A stretch of 64,000 nucleotides of DNA from Protea cynaroides. Taxonomy: Eukaryota; Streptophyta; Magnoliopsida; Proteales; Proteaceae. Each line of letters begins with the position of its first letter. Position 1 is the first letter of the stretch. A model generated the notes under the pieces. It saw nothing but the letters and a program-made list of their open reading frames with translations. It did not search any database and had not been told where the DNA came from. Shown here one piece after another: positions 11,014 through 21,910 of the stretch. The stretch is from contig CM053274.1 in NCBI GenBank assembly GCA_028583415.1, forward strand, positions 91,916,549 to 91,980,548, in the 5' to 3' direction. The position numbers were made by a program, and so were the translations under genes.

Positions 11014-11322
11014 TCACACAGCCCTTCTATCTTCTTCTTCTTCTTCTTCTTGTCCTCCTCCTTTTGTGTTTCTTTTTCTTGTAAATATGGAACTTAATAT
11101 ATGAAGTCTTCTGTATTCGTACCATGAAAATGACAACAACAAAAAAAAAACGCAATTTTTTTTTTTTTTTTCATTTCATGATTAATGAAGAAATTTAAAT
11201 GTTGGAGGCATGGGGACATAAAATGACATAAAGTGAAAGTGGCATGTATTGTATTGTATATTTATCTGTATTGTATGTATATATATGTATACATACAATG
11301 TATTGCATGTATATATATATAT
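11014..11322. other. 3' region of serine-rich gene
   Basis: 3' UTR and flank, with a (CTT)n tract near 11031-11051, T runs, and GTAT/ATAT repeats just before the Pack-MULE-like insertion. Confidence 0.6.
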
Positions 11323-11861
11323 GAAAAAATTCCATCTACACCCCATCAAAGATTGTTAACATCATCTACACTCACAAGAATGCAGAAACATCACCTAGGT
11401 CCCAAAACTTTGGCTGTGGTAATCAAAGAGGTCCACTCCGTCAGTTGATTCCCGTTAGATGCTGACACCAGCTGAAATAAAAATTTCCATGGACAATACT
11501 GCCCTTAAAGTAAAGATAAAATGCCATTTTACCCTTCTTCTTCTTCTTCTTCTTCTTCTTCCTTTCCTCTTCTTCTTCCTCTTCTGCTCTTCTCCATAGT
11601 CAGATTCATATGGTAGGAGCTGGTTTGAGGGAAAATTAGGGCAGCTGGCATGGCTCCAACAGATTTATCAAGAAGGCAAGGACATCATCGCCGTAGGCAA
11701 AATAAAACCGCCCATGGTTTCTACTTTCCAACCCTCTCTCTGTAAATTCTCTTTATTTAAAGTCTGTTTCTTGAATTTCTTGTTCGAGCAGGGTCCAATC
11801 CATCTCTTCTCTTGAATCTCGAGATTCAAAGATAAGCAACAACAGTAGTGAAGAACAGAGA

Positions 11862-12136
11862 ATGAGTTCGGCAAGCAAAGCTTGGATCGTGGGTCGCAAG
11901 AATTGGAGCCATTGAAGCACCGAAGGATCAAGGGTTCCGTAGATGGAATTACGCCATGAGATCTTTTTATCAACACATCAAGAACAATCGGTTATCGGTT
12001 TCTCGAATCAAATGGGATTTCGGTCTTCTTGAACCTTTTAAAGAAAACTGCAGCGTTGGATGAACGGGAAAAAACCAGAAAAGCTGAGAAGGATGAGGAA
12101 GTCATGAATCTCATCTGCTGGGGTCCCAACCGTTAG
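11862..12136 (+). pseudogene. Wound-induced protein (DUF3774/WIP) fragment captured in element
   Basis: The plus strand starts MSSASKAWIV and then, after a frameshift at about 11891, continues with IEAPKDQGFRRWNYAMRS and QHIKNN. A second frameshift at about 12020-12050 leads to the ending VMNLICWGPN with a stop at 12134-12136. The conserved start, the KDQG-x4-WNYA-(L/M)-RS core and the CWGPN terminus are hallmarks of the small plant wound-responsive family (PF12609). In the family the frame is continuous at roughly 80-110 residues. Here at least two frameshifts break it, so no product is expected. It sits between the TIRs, so it was carried in with the transposon. Confidence 0.8.
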
Positions 12137-12460
12137 TTCTTTCATTTTTATTTCTATCATTTTTTCTTCTCCTAATATGGTCGTAATTCTCCATCTCTGA
12201 CCATTACTTCTCAGCTAAATTACAGATTCTTTATTCTGTAGAGTTCTTCAATTCATTTTCTTCATGCGTAGAATATTTTTTCTTGTTTTGATTTCCAATC
12301 ATAAAAAACGCTGAACATTTAGAAATTAACGAGGTAGAACGAACTGAGAAAATAGGGCAATGGATCAATTAAAATTAAAAAACAAGAAATTAAAAAACAA
12401 AAACCCACAAAAAATAATCAAAACTTTCTCTGAATCTCATCTCTCTTTTTCGTCTCTCTC

Positions 12461-12561
<101 letters not shown>

Positions 12562-12830
12562 CTGTGTTTGAAGGAAGTTCACATGAGGGAGAGTGGCTAA
12601 AACAATATAATTTTTAAAATTTTCAATTTATAATATGAGGGGTAAAACTGTATTTTAATAATTTTAGTGATTTCCATTAGTTAAGTGGACCTTGGTGATG
12701 TTTCTACAATCTTGTGGGTGTAGATGATGTTAACAATCCTTGATGGGGTGTAGATGAAATTTTTTCTTTTTAAAATTTTTTGGAGATAGATGATGTTTTC
12801 ATTCTTTATTAGGGTGTATATGAAAATTTT

Positions 12831-12832
<2 letters not shown>

Positions 12833-12914
<82 letters not shown>
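12833..12914 (+). repeat. (TA)n microsatellite at insertion site
   Basis: About 40 AT units adjoining the right end of the Pack-MULE-like element. Copy 2 has only a short AT/GTAT tract at this position. Confidence 0.97.
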
Positions 12915-12918
<4 letters not shown>

Positions 12919-13128
12919 CTTTGATTTTTTTTAATTAATACCCAATCAACATTGCATCATTAAGGAATCAGCAATGCCCAATCAGCTTCTATCCTTATCC
13001 TTGGTAAGGTGGCTGGCCAATTTAATACCTAATTCTTTCTTATTTTTAATTTTTTTTTAGACATTATCAACCACATGTTAGTATGCCATTGGCTGATGGT
13101 CTGAGCAGTATCTGTCCAGATTAATATC

Positions 13129-14545
13129 TGTCCACGAACAACTACCATCGTCCCATCAATCTGAACACGATCTCCCAATCGTCGCTGATCATCCACTTGA
13201 CTACCACCAAGACCCACGTGCGATACCACCTGATGTAATACAATCCACTCGACTACCAGCAAGATCCACGTACGATACTGCATGTTGTAGTCGATCCACT
13301 ACCATTCGAGACCTACCAAATTCCCTTGCAGATTTGCTGTTATACCGAACTAACCATATTGAGTAACCTCCGCAGGTCTGCATCATTGATCATTGAATCT
13401 ATCTTAGTCATTTCAGAAATAGTAACTTTGAATACTCCTTCCATAATGGAAATCCTCGATCCACTTACTATCTCTCTCTCCCTATTTATTTTTATTTTTC
13501 TTTCTCCTTTTCCAAAGTAACGTGGAAACCAAAAAACCAAAAATTAAAAAAAACATCAAAAGTGTACTGATTACACTTTGTCTTTCCTTGTTTCTTTTTT
13601 TATCTCTTTAATATTTTTTCATCTTACAGAACCTGTCAATCTCGTGCCAGAACCTGCTCATACTCCATGACTCCCTGGTGGACCAACACCTATCTTTACC
13701 ATTACCGATCCTGTAAGTTACTCCAAGCTACCACCGGTAACACCTTGCATCACAAGAGACAATTTAATTCCTGGAATCACATGCGCTAATGATCCTGAAC
13801 CTGCTCTCGACACCAATTCCCGCAGCATATCCACCCTCGCATCACCGCCTGTTCCTTGCGATAATGCTTGGTTCAGGCCCAGCTCTTCCACTTGCTTACC
13901 AGAGCTCCTTAATTCTATTGCCGCACCAAACTGAATCAAACTGGGGATCCCTCGCCGGGCATCACCCTCCATTGTGTCACCTGCAGCTTCAATTAGACTC
14001 AACATAACTGATCCAAACTCCCTCACAGCCATAACATGTTTCCCTACCGGCGACAACCCACCAGCTATCCTTTAAGCAGTTCCCATCGGCAAGATCTGCA
14101 CATGCAATAGTGGAGTTCGCCCCTTTGCCACATGTAATGATGTTCTCACAGACCATAACACATCTTCATGTGTTAAAACTGAATCGTCATCACACCACGG
14201 TAGCCGCCGATCAATAACGCCCCCTGCCGACAATGGAGCACCAAGCAGCCTCACCGGTATTTTCGATCCCATCTGCAGAACCATAACCTCCGATGACCCT
14301 AAATCCTCCCAATCACCAGTAAGATTCCCGCTTAGCAAACCTGATCTTCTGTCCGACGACAGACCTTGTTCCACCATTACACACATTTTTTTTTTTTTTT
14401 AATTCTTTGACTTTTCCTAAGGAATATCCGAGGGAAAAAAAAAAGGTAACAAAACTCACTTTTTTTTTCCTCTTCTTCTTGATACTGCGTACCTCCCTCT
14501 TTCTCCGAGATCACTGATCTGTCGAACCTTGACTCTGATATTACT
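13129..14545 (-). mobile_element. Internal region of a copia-like element (truncated)
   Basis: Read on the minus strand, this follows the LTR at 14546-14935. A PBS-like stretch ATATCAGAG at about 14533-14541 matches the complement of initiator-Met tRNA used by Ty1-copia elements. A leader and open stretches follow (14072-14386 and 13718-14056), with no recognised gag, protease, integrase or RT motifs. Sequence at 13200-13300 contains two diverged repeats with VSYVDLAGSRVD and VSHVGLGGSQVD. It stops abruptly at 13128, where segmental-duplication copy 1 ends. It may be a non-autonomous derivative. Confidence 0.5.
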
Positions 14546-14935
14546 TGTTAGGATCGGATACGCAGACAAGAAGAAACACACGAAGAATTAACGTGATTCA
14601 GCACCCCATCGTGGGATGCCTACGTCCATCAGAGAAAAGAGTGATTTTCTTGTATTCCCAAGAACAGTTTACAGAATTCTCTATTTGATAGACCTATCTC
14701 ATCTGTCAGCCTTACAGCGTTCCAGTTCTCCACTGTCAGAGGAGAATCCTCTACAACCCTTGTAGTTTTACCTAGATTTTCTCACACACAGAGACAATTT
14801 ATAGGAAAACCTAGAAACCCTAATCCCACCACAATTATAAGTTTATCCCGTACATGTAATAAACTCATACCTTAATACAAATAATATCCCTTATAATTAC
14901 GTAAACCCCACAGAATACAAGACATCAATCCAACA
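14546..14935 (-). mobile_element. Copia-like LTR (minus strand, 390 bp)
   Basis: On the minus strand it begins TGTTGGATTGATG and ends GATCCTAACA, giving the TG...CA termini and a short TGTT/AACA inverted repeat. A TATAAATTG box lies at about 14796-14803. A PBS-like site lies two bases downstream. On the other side, the purine tract CAGGGGGATTATG directly precedes the LTR, as a polypurine tract would. An LTR with a PBS on one side and a PPT on the other suggests a tandem or recombined element. Confidence 0.7.
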
Positions 14936-15430
14936 CATAATCCCCCTGTTATTGATGCGAGGAATATCTATGGCTGTCATCCACAGTGTGCACATATACC
15001 AATATATCAGTAACTGTATACATGAATGACAATCAATGGATATTCCCATGAGGACAGGGATTATTTTCCACTTAAATGGGGGAGGGGGAGGGGAAGAATT
15101 CACAAAAACGGCCTTTGATAAAAATAAAAATAAAAATCTTGTCAAAATTCTTGCTTTTCATCGACTTTTTCTTTATTTCAAGCAATGAATGTGATTTCAC
15201 TCAATTACCCCTGGATATTTATTTTTCAGTCGCTTTTTTACTTTAAGAGGGTATTTAGTGTTTGAATGAAGATCCTTGCTTTTGTTAATAATTACCAAAA
15301 ACGAGAGGGAAAAAAAGGGTAGTATCATTATTCTTATTAATCTGAAGAAGTGGCAGCAACCCAAACTAGATTGACCCACAAAAAACTGATCAGTAGCTTG
15401 AAAGCAAGGACCAATGGAGCCAGACATGCT
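14936..15430. other. No gene; possible 3' internal end of copia-like element
   Basis: The PPT-like tract lies at 14936-14952, followed by AT-rich sequence with a poly-purine GGGGGAGGGGGAGGGG at 15079-15095. No reading frame with recognisable motifs. Confidence 0.4.
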
Positions 15431-15622
15431 GTACTTTTTCATTTTTATATTCCATTTTTAGAGTTTAACAAGAAGGAAGAATGAAACCAAACACGTGCTG
15501 TATCTTCACATTTTTATATTCCATTTTTTAGACTTCAACAATATGGAAGAATGGAACCAAACACGTGCCGTATTTTCTCATTTTTATAATCTATTTTCAG
15601 ACTTCAACAATAAGGAAGAAAG
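15431..15622 (+). repeat. ~68-bp tandem repeat, three units
   Basis: Each unit contains CATTTTTATA, then a GA(C/G)TT-CAACAA-like block, GGAAGAA and (in two) AACCAAACACGTG. Each of those two carries a G-box-like CACGTG. Confidence 0.85.
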
Positions 15623-15734
15623 TGGCCGGCCATTGAAATCATGTGTGCTTAAGGTACTTGCCTTCTTACCAAAAAAAAAAAAAAAAAGTACTTGCCTACT
15701 ACATAATTACGGATAAAGACATTTTGGTGTGTCA

Positions 15735-16125
15735 ATGAACCACGCAATCTCAATGTTGATTTGCCACTTAAGTTGGGCTTGTCATGCCTTTATGACCCAG
15801 AACCCAAAATGGGCCCAGTCCATCTTATATTTTTATGACATCCAGAACCTTCACTAGCTGGCCCGACCCATAACTTTGGGCCTTTTTAAACCAGGTTAAA
15901 AGAATGTTTGAGCCAATGGGAACACATCCCAACCTAACCCACTTTCGAACTCTTTAGATATGCCATTGTCAAGGAAGCAGACAACCCACAACTTCCGTTA
16001 AAATCAGGTATGGAGGCCTAATTTATGTATCACAAATTAATCTAGAGGGCTAATTAATGCCATTAATTAATTGAAACAATTAATGATTTTATGTATTTGG
16101 TTGACTACGAAAGTCAGTGAATTAT
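15735..16125 (+). repeat. Direct repeat A, unit 1
   Basis: Matches 18105-18480 along its length: GATTTGCCACTTAAGTTGGG, CATGCCTTTATGACCCA, CTTTCGAACTCTTTAGAT and GTATCACAAATTAATCTAGA. No coding content seen. It is one side of the locally duplicated block that carries the small Pro/Cys-rich genes. Confidence 0.9.
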
Positions 16126-16386
16126 GTATTTAGTATTTAAAAATATTTTTGAGATCAATACGATAATACGTGTACTAAATGGTAGAATACGGTATGACTA
16201 TATGATACCCATTTAAAACGAGTTGATGTCGCTGAAGGATTTGGTGATTAGTCTCTGATATTAATTAGTGTTGAGTTTTGTTATTTAATGAGAATAATGA
16301 ACTTTATTATATCAGAAACATGAACATAATCTGTAGGGAAATCAATGCAGTTCAAGGTTATTTAATCATCAAGAATGGGAAAAATA

Positions 16387-16858
16387 TCAAAAGGGAGGCT
16401 GATCTGGAGGTCCAGGACCCAAAGGAGGACAGCAATCGCAACACAGTAAATCCAACAGCCAACAACAGCACATTATCTTCAACGTGAGAAGAAGAAAAGT
16501 TTTAAATACCAACTTAATATATTAAGCTTAAGCTCTAAACAAACTTAAACCTGGGTAATAAGTTTATCAGAAATTTAGTTTAAGAATGTTGGGATGTTAA
16601 TTTTACATAGTATCCGATTTTATCATCTCTAGTCTCTATGTGCAGGAGAGTGTTAAGAGTTTAGTCCCACATCGACTATCAAATAGTCTATAACCTCCTT
16701 ATTCGAACTTTAGAGATAAAACTGTACAAAGAGAAGCTACTAATCTATAAGGTTTTGTGAACTTACAGATCTACTAGGCAGCTACTGCAGCAAGAGCAAC
16801 ACCCTTCCTCGCCCCCTCCTCGTGGTGGTGGAGGTCCCCATATTGGTCCTGGTGGCAA
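16387..16858 (-). pseudogene. Small Pro/Cys-rich two-exon gene, copy C
   Basis: Minus strand. Exon 1 (16767-16858) encodes PPGPIWGPPPP, then GEEGCCSCCSSC. Exon 2 (16387-16483) encodes KIMCCCWLLDLLCCDCCPP, then a Pro/Gly tail and TGA at 16387-16389. The intron is 283 bp. The donor is a perfect GTAAGT, but the acceptor AG seen in copies D and E is AC here, and the start codon seen in copy D is TTG here. The product would be about 60 residues with paired and tripled cysteines, like small plant cysteine-rich palmitoylation/membrane-tail proteins. I do not recognise a named family. Two lesions make it a probable pseudogene. Confidence 0.6.
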
Positions 16859-16859
16859 G

Positions 16860-18092
16860 AGAGAGAGAGAGAAGGGATGAAGATGAGAGAGAGAACGAAC
16901 AGATGAAGATGGGGGGGGATAATTACTTTTAGGTAGGGAAGAGAGGCACGAAGCAGTAAGACGTCAACTTAATAGTCTTGCTTGGACAGGTTGGCGAAAT
17001 CTGGATAAGAAAAACAGAAAAAGAACAGGAAGAAAAGTTGAATAGGTGTTGGCGTTTCTTCTGTATTCTGGCTATCACCCAGTCTTCAATCTGATTGTAG
17101 ACCGGTACGTACAGAGAGATAAGTTAAAGATATAAATTTGAAAATGAGACCAACTAACGGTGTGGGGTCCTTTAATGGGTGGATATTATATATGCTATGG
17201 GACATATTTAGTTAGCAGATCTTGATGACCCACCTAATAACCCAACCAACACTTTCTATGGCTTAAACCATTCATCTTAGTCTACCACAAACAAAAACAA
17301 AAAAACAAAAAAAAAATTCATCTTAACGTTTATAGGACAAGTCCCACCCACCCTAGCTAGTTGGCTAGTTAAGATCGAATAGTCTAGCTAATGGTCTAAA
17401 CTAATAGGTCACATGCATGGTATCCAGCCTGTTGGAAATCTTTTTCGGATTTTTCCATATGCCCACCAGCTTATTGTTTTCTATGATTTTGTTAATTTTG
17501 ACATAAAATTTTACGTGTAATAATGTAAAAAATCAAATCATTAAGAACGAAATTGGGAATTAATCAAGAGATCTATATTATACAGAGAAGAGAATGTAAA
17601 TAATCAATCCCATAACTCATTATGTGAAAGGTTGCAAGAATGAATGCTTAGTACTCCAATATTTTGGGGATTTTTTAAATATATTATTTTTGTTTTATTA
17701 TAAGATAGGTTGATTTCATATTCTAGCTTTTTTAAATTTTAAACAGATTTTCATTGCATAATAGGAGTTTGTAAAAGTCATATTGATGTGCATTTTAATT
17801 ATATGACTATGTGATTATGCCTAAAATATGCCCATGGTACAAGGCTACTTGCCATATATATGTTATGTATGTGAGCAAGAAGGTCCCTACAACTAGGGGT
17901 GTCAAAATTGTACTCAGTACAGAAAAGAATGGCCAAAATCATTGAAAAAAAAGATTCGGACTAAACTAAACCGGTTTCTTATTGGGATGATATTGGACTT
18001 GGTTTTTAAAAACCAGTGACAGCCGATTTTGAACTGAAACTACCAATAAGCTCTGTTATTACCGAAAAAAAAAAAAAAAAAAAAAGGCTTTT
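16860..18092. other. No gene; flank of copy C plus hAT-like fragment
   Basis: Bases 16950-17020 match 23080-23130 and 24970-25010 (AATAGTCTT, TTGGACAG, GAAATCTGGATAA). Bases 17800-17895 match 25045-25130. At 17897 begins TAGGGGTGTCAAAATTG, a hAT-like terminus, running into a poly-A run at 18065-18085. No open frame was supported. Confidence 0.55.
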
Positions 18093-18104
18093 TGATGAGT
18101 CTCA

Positions 18105-18480
18105 ATGTACCAATCAATATCACTGTTGATTTGCCACTTAAGTTGGGCTCGTCATGCCTTTATGACCCATAAACCCAAAACCGGCCCGGTCCATCTTATA
18201 TTTTTATGACATCACAAGCTTCATTAGCTGGCCTGACCCATAACTTTGGGCCATTTTTTAACCAAGGTTATAAAAAAGTTTGAGTCTGATGAATCCCAAC
18301 CCAACCCACTTTCGAACTCTTTAGATCTGCCATTGTTACCGAAGCAGATAGCCCACAACTTTGGTTAAAATCAGGTATGAGGCTTAATTTATGTATCACA
18401 AATTAATCTAGATGGCTAATTAATGCCATTAATTGAAACAATTAATGTTGTCAAGTATTTGGTTGACTAGAAAGTCACTG
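18105..18480 (+). repeat. Direct repeat A, unit 2
   Basis: Diverged direct copy of 15735-16125 about 2.4 kb downstream, with small indels. Confidence 0.9.
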
Positions 18481-18779
18481 AACCTTGTATTTTAGTGATT
18501 TAAAATTTACGGACAACAGTTTTTTTGTCACCCTATGGTGATGAGAGTTTTGTTCACCTAAGCGTTCGGTGGGGTTAGATTAGGATTCTAAACAATATTG
18601 GGGGTATTGTCGATAATCAATATATGAAGGTAAAGGCTATTTACGATCTTATCCCGTGGTTTTTTTTCCTCAAGGTGAAAGAAAACTTTACTGTTTAAAA
18701 TTAGATTCATGTAACATTTTTCTAATTTTTAGTATTATTTGATATTTCTCCCCCTCTTATTTAGGGTCTTGAATTTTGC

Positions 18780-20100
18780 TGGACTTTGTATTGGGACAAC
18801 CCATCAAAGTGTTATTGAGTATGAGGTTTGATTAAATAGTAAAAGAATGATGAGCTGATTTTTATAACAGTTTTCAAGTTATTGGCATTTGACAATAAAT
18901 CATATAAACACAAACTATACCTGGTACAACAAATATAAAAAACAATATCCAATTTTTTGTTTTTTTTTTTTTTTTTTGGTAAACAAATATTTCTTGATTC
19001 AATCCAAATTCAAATTTTATTTTTATCAGAATTTTGACCAAATTTTCAAATGAAATAAAAATGAATTATTTTTAATTTTATGCCTTTCAAAATAACTCCC
19101 GAATCTGAATTTAACTTTGGCTCTGGATGAAATTTGCATTATGTTCGATTGAGCCTCCAAGTAAAACCCACTTGAATTTAACAAAAGCAAAAATAAACCT
19201 GGACTATGTATGCCCTGATGTCTGAAAGGCTGAAAAACCAATCAAGGGTGTCAACGGGCTTGTTCGATCCAGTTTCAGTCAGGACTGAAACGGTGTCGTT
19301 GGGTTTTTACGAGCTTATATCAAAACCTGTCAATTAAGAGTTCGGGTTGAGGTGGGCTGCGCTGGACACAATAATTAACGAGCCGGTCCGATGTTAGACT
19401 GTTATCGGGTTGGACTTATTAGACTAATTTTGGGCCGGCTCGATCCAGGCTGAGTTTATTAGGCTTATCAGGTTATCGGGTTGCCTTCACATGTAGCTAT
19501 TTTCGCATGACAATAATTTTTTTTGTGGCCCTTTTTGTTCATATTTAATACAATTGTAAACGGTTGAGTTTTGCTTGATCTTAGGGGCATCTGAGCATGA
19601 AATGGATTGCATTTTTTATTTATTTGGTTAGAATCGTTACATCCTTGGTTAGTTGGTTATTATTTGAGCAATAAAAATAATCGATTCAGACTAACTTGAG
19701 CTTCTTAACGGGTCTTACTGGTGTTCGGGTTGGTATTATCGATTTGGGCTATCTCGAGCTTTTTAATGGGTCGGTTCGGTCCGGGCTAAAATGGTGTTAG
19801 GCTTTACAAGCTCAGACCGAAACTTATCCATTAAGGGCTTGGTTTGGAGTGGATTTGGGTTAATCGGGCCTGCTCGGTCTGTTTACCAGGCCGGGCCCAG
19901 ATTTGACACCTAGTTATCCTTATAAAAGGAAAAAGAGAGCATCTTAGGAACTCTTCACGGACGTTGTCACCATACATGCATATACACCTATCCATTTTAC
20001 CAAATAAAAAGGGTATTTAGGGGAGCAAAATGGACAGATGTACATTGATGAAGTCATGTGAAACGTTGACGAATGTAGATGTTGTCGATGGAATCTGTGA
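18780..20100 (+). repeat. Direct repeat B, unit 1 (interrupted)
   Basis: Bases 18780-19235 and 19920-20100 match 24065-24660: ATGAGGTTTGATTAAATAGTA, CAAGTTATTGGCATTTGA, AAATGGACAGATGTA and TTGATGAAGTCATGTGAAA. The two parts are separated here by the hAT-like element at 19243-19913, which the second unit lacks. Confidence 0.85.
19243..19913. mobile_element. Non-autonomous hAT-like element (671 bp)
   Basis: Termini AAGGGTGTCAA and TTTGACACCTA are inverted repeats. Subterminal sequence is rich in CGGGTT/GGCCCG blocks shared with the element at 31999-37251. The homologous position near 24510 has no element, so this is an insertion, although a clean 8-bp duplication is not visible. There is no transposase. 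A bend-prone AT-rich core lies at about 19500-19700. Confidence 0.75.
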
Positions 20101-20109
20101 AGAGAAAAC

Positions 20110-21110
20110 AGACAATATAGAACTCCCAACAAGATTCAAGAGCTCCTTAAAGAGGGGATTCTTTAGGTGTGATTAGCTGAATACATTCCCAATGACTCCA
20201 AGATCAGGTATTAGTCACAAACACTAGATAGAATGGTGGTATAGAAGACAGAAGGAAGAAAGCTACACCAAGAGAGACGAAACGTTTTTGTTCTTGAGTA
20301 CTTTTTCATCTATCTCTCTTTTTGCCCTTCTCAGGCTACATATATATATACTCCACAAATTATGAACCTCTCCTTTTGAGACCAGCTGGTCCCTAACTGC
20401 CACTGTTTGTGATTTGACTATGTAGGGTACCGTAGGCCAGTAGACTTTCGACCCCCTAGAACAGACTATTACATCATGTCAGCCATCTTTCGACTCCTTG
20501 GAACAGATCATTACATCATGTCAGCACCTTTCGACCCCTTAGGATTGCTTGTCAACCCCTTTGTGGGTCAGGTTCTTCGGGGTTCCCAATCATTGTGTCA
20601 TGGTTCTGTTTCCAAGTAATATTTCACCTTTCCGTCGATTCGAATCGAGATCTTTTGAATCGGCAGGTCAAATCAGTGTATTTAGCATTAATGGTTGTTG
20701 TCGGCATTTATGGTCATTAATGGTGACCCAGTAATGGCCCAGCTACCCCTGTCTATTCATTACATCCAGTTTGTGTCAGATCAGGGAGGGTCGAACTTAG
20801 ACATCTTTTAAGATTTACTATAATACATTCCTTTTCAACATCCTAGATGACCGTCACGTGGTCATCTCCTATGATTGGGATGTATGCCACGTGGTTACCT
20901 TCTGTGATTGACTTCCAACGGATATTTTCCCCCAACATTAGAGAGGATCCGCACTTAGAGAGAGAGATTGATTTATGATATTAATTAGTCACAGATACCC
21001 ATTGGCTCCTGATGGATCCATGTGTTGTCTTTTTTAATAATACTAGGTGAAAATGGAAATGCATGCCTTCAAGTCCTTGATGAGAATAAGTTCAGAAAAC
21101 TTCATTAACT
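20110..21110. other. No gene seen
   Basis: Contains a short internal repeat at 20440-20540 (CTTTCGAC...CCTTGGAACAGA and similar; TTACATCATGTCAGC twice). No reading frame was supported. Confidence 0.5.
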
Positions 21111-21181
21111 CAAAAACATGAACATAATCTGTAGGGAAAATGCAATTCATGGTTATTTACCCACCAAGAATGGGAAAAATA

Positions 21182-21746
21182 TCAAGAGGGTGGCTTTTCA
21201 GGAGGTTCACGACCAAAAGGAGGACAGCAATCGCAACACACTAATTCCATCAGTCTACAACAGCACAATATCTTCAACCTGAGAAGGAGAAACCAGTGGA
21301 AGAAAAGTTTTAAATATCAACTTAATATATTAAGCTTAAGCTCTTATCAAACTTAAACATGGGTAATAAGTTTATCAGAAATCAAGTTTAAGAATGTTGG
21401 GATGGTAACTTTACATGGTATTGTGTTTTCATCATCTCTAGTCTCTACGTGCTGGAGAGTGTTAAGAGTAGATCATCAAATAATCTATAATAACCCTCTT
21501 ATTCGGACTTTAGAGATGAAACTATACAAAATATATATATACACACACGAGCTAATCTAATAGGTTTTGTGAACTTCAGATCCCTGAGCAGGCATCTTCT
21601 GCACCAAGAGCAACACCCATCCTCGCCTCTTCCCGGTGGTGGTGGTGGATGTAGTCTCTGTGGTCCTCCTGGTCGCATTCTTCTGGAGAGAGTGAGAGAG
21701 AACTTCCCGGTGGTGGTGGAGGTCCCCATGGTCCTCCTGGTCGCAT
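21182..21746 (-). pseudogene. Small Pro/Cys-rich two-exon gene, copy D
   Basis: Minus strand. Exon 1 has two in-frame-like starts after an internal duplication. The upstream ATG (21744-21746) gives MRPGGPWGPPPPPG. The downstream ATG (21675-21677) gives MRPGGPQRLHPPPPPG, then EDGCCSWCRRC. Exon 2 (21182-21278) gives KILCCCRLMELVCCDCCPP and a Pro-rich tail, stop at 21182-21184. The acceptor CTCAG is intact, but the donor reads GA instead of GT (one T lost) at 21576-21577. So the lesion is complementary to copy C, which has lost the acceptor. The gene is probably dead unless a cryptic donor is used. Confidence 0.6.
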
Positions 21747-21751
21747 GTATC

Positions 21752-21810
<59 letters not shown>
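21752..21810 (+). repeat. (GA)n microsatellite
   Basis: About 28 GA units just upstream (in gene sense) of copy D exon 1. Copy C has a shorter GA tract at 16858-16875, so it was part of the ancestral 5' leader. Confidence 0.95.
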
Positions 21811-21910
21811 GAGTGTTGAAGACGAGGGGGATAATACTTATAGTTAGGGAAGTAGAAGGATAATACTTATAGTTAGGGAAGTAGAAACAGGAAGCATTGA
21901 CATAGACTTA

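Noticed and set aside
13718..14386. Two minus-strand frames as host genes
   Set aside because: They sit just downstream of an LTR and PBS, so they are treated as retroelement internal sequence of unknown coding value.
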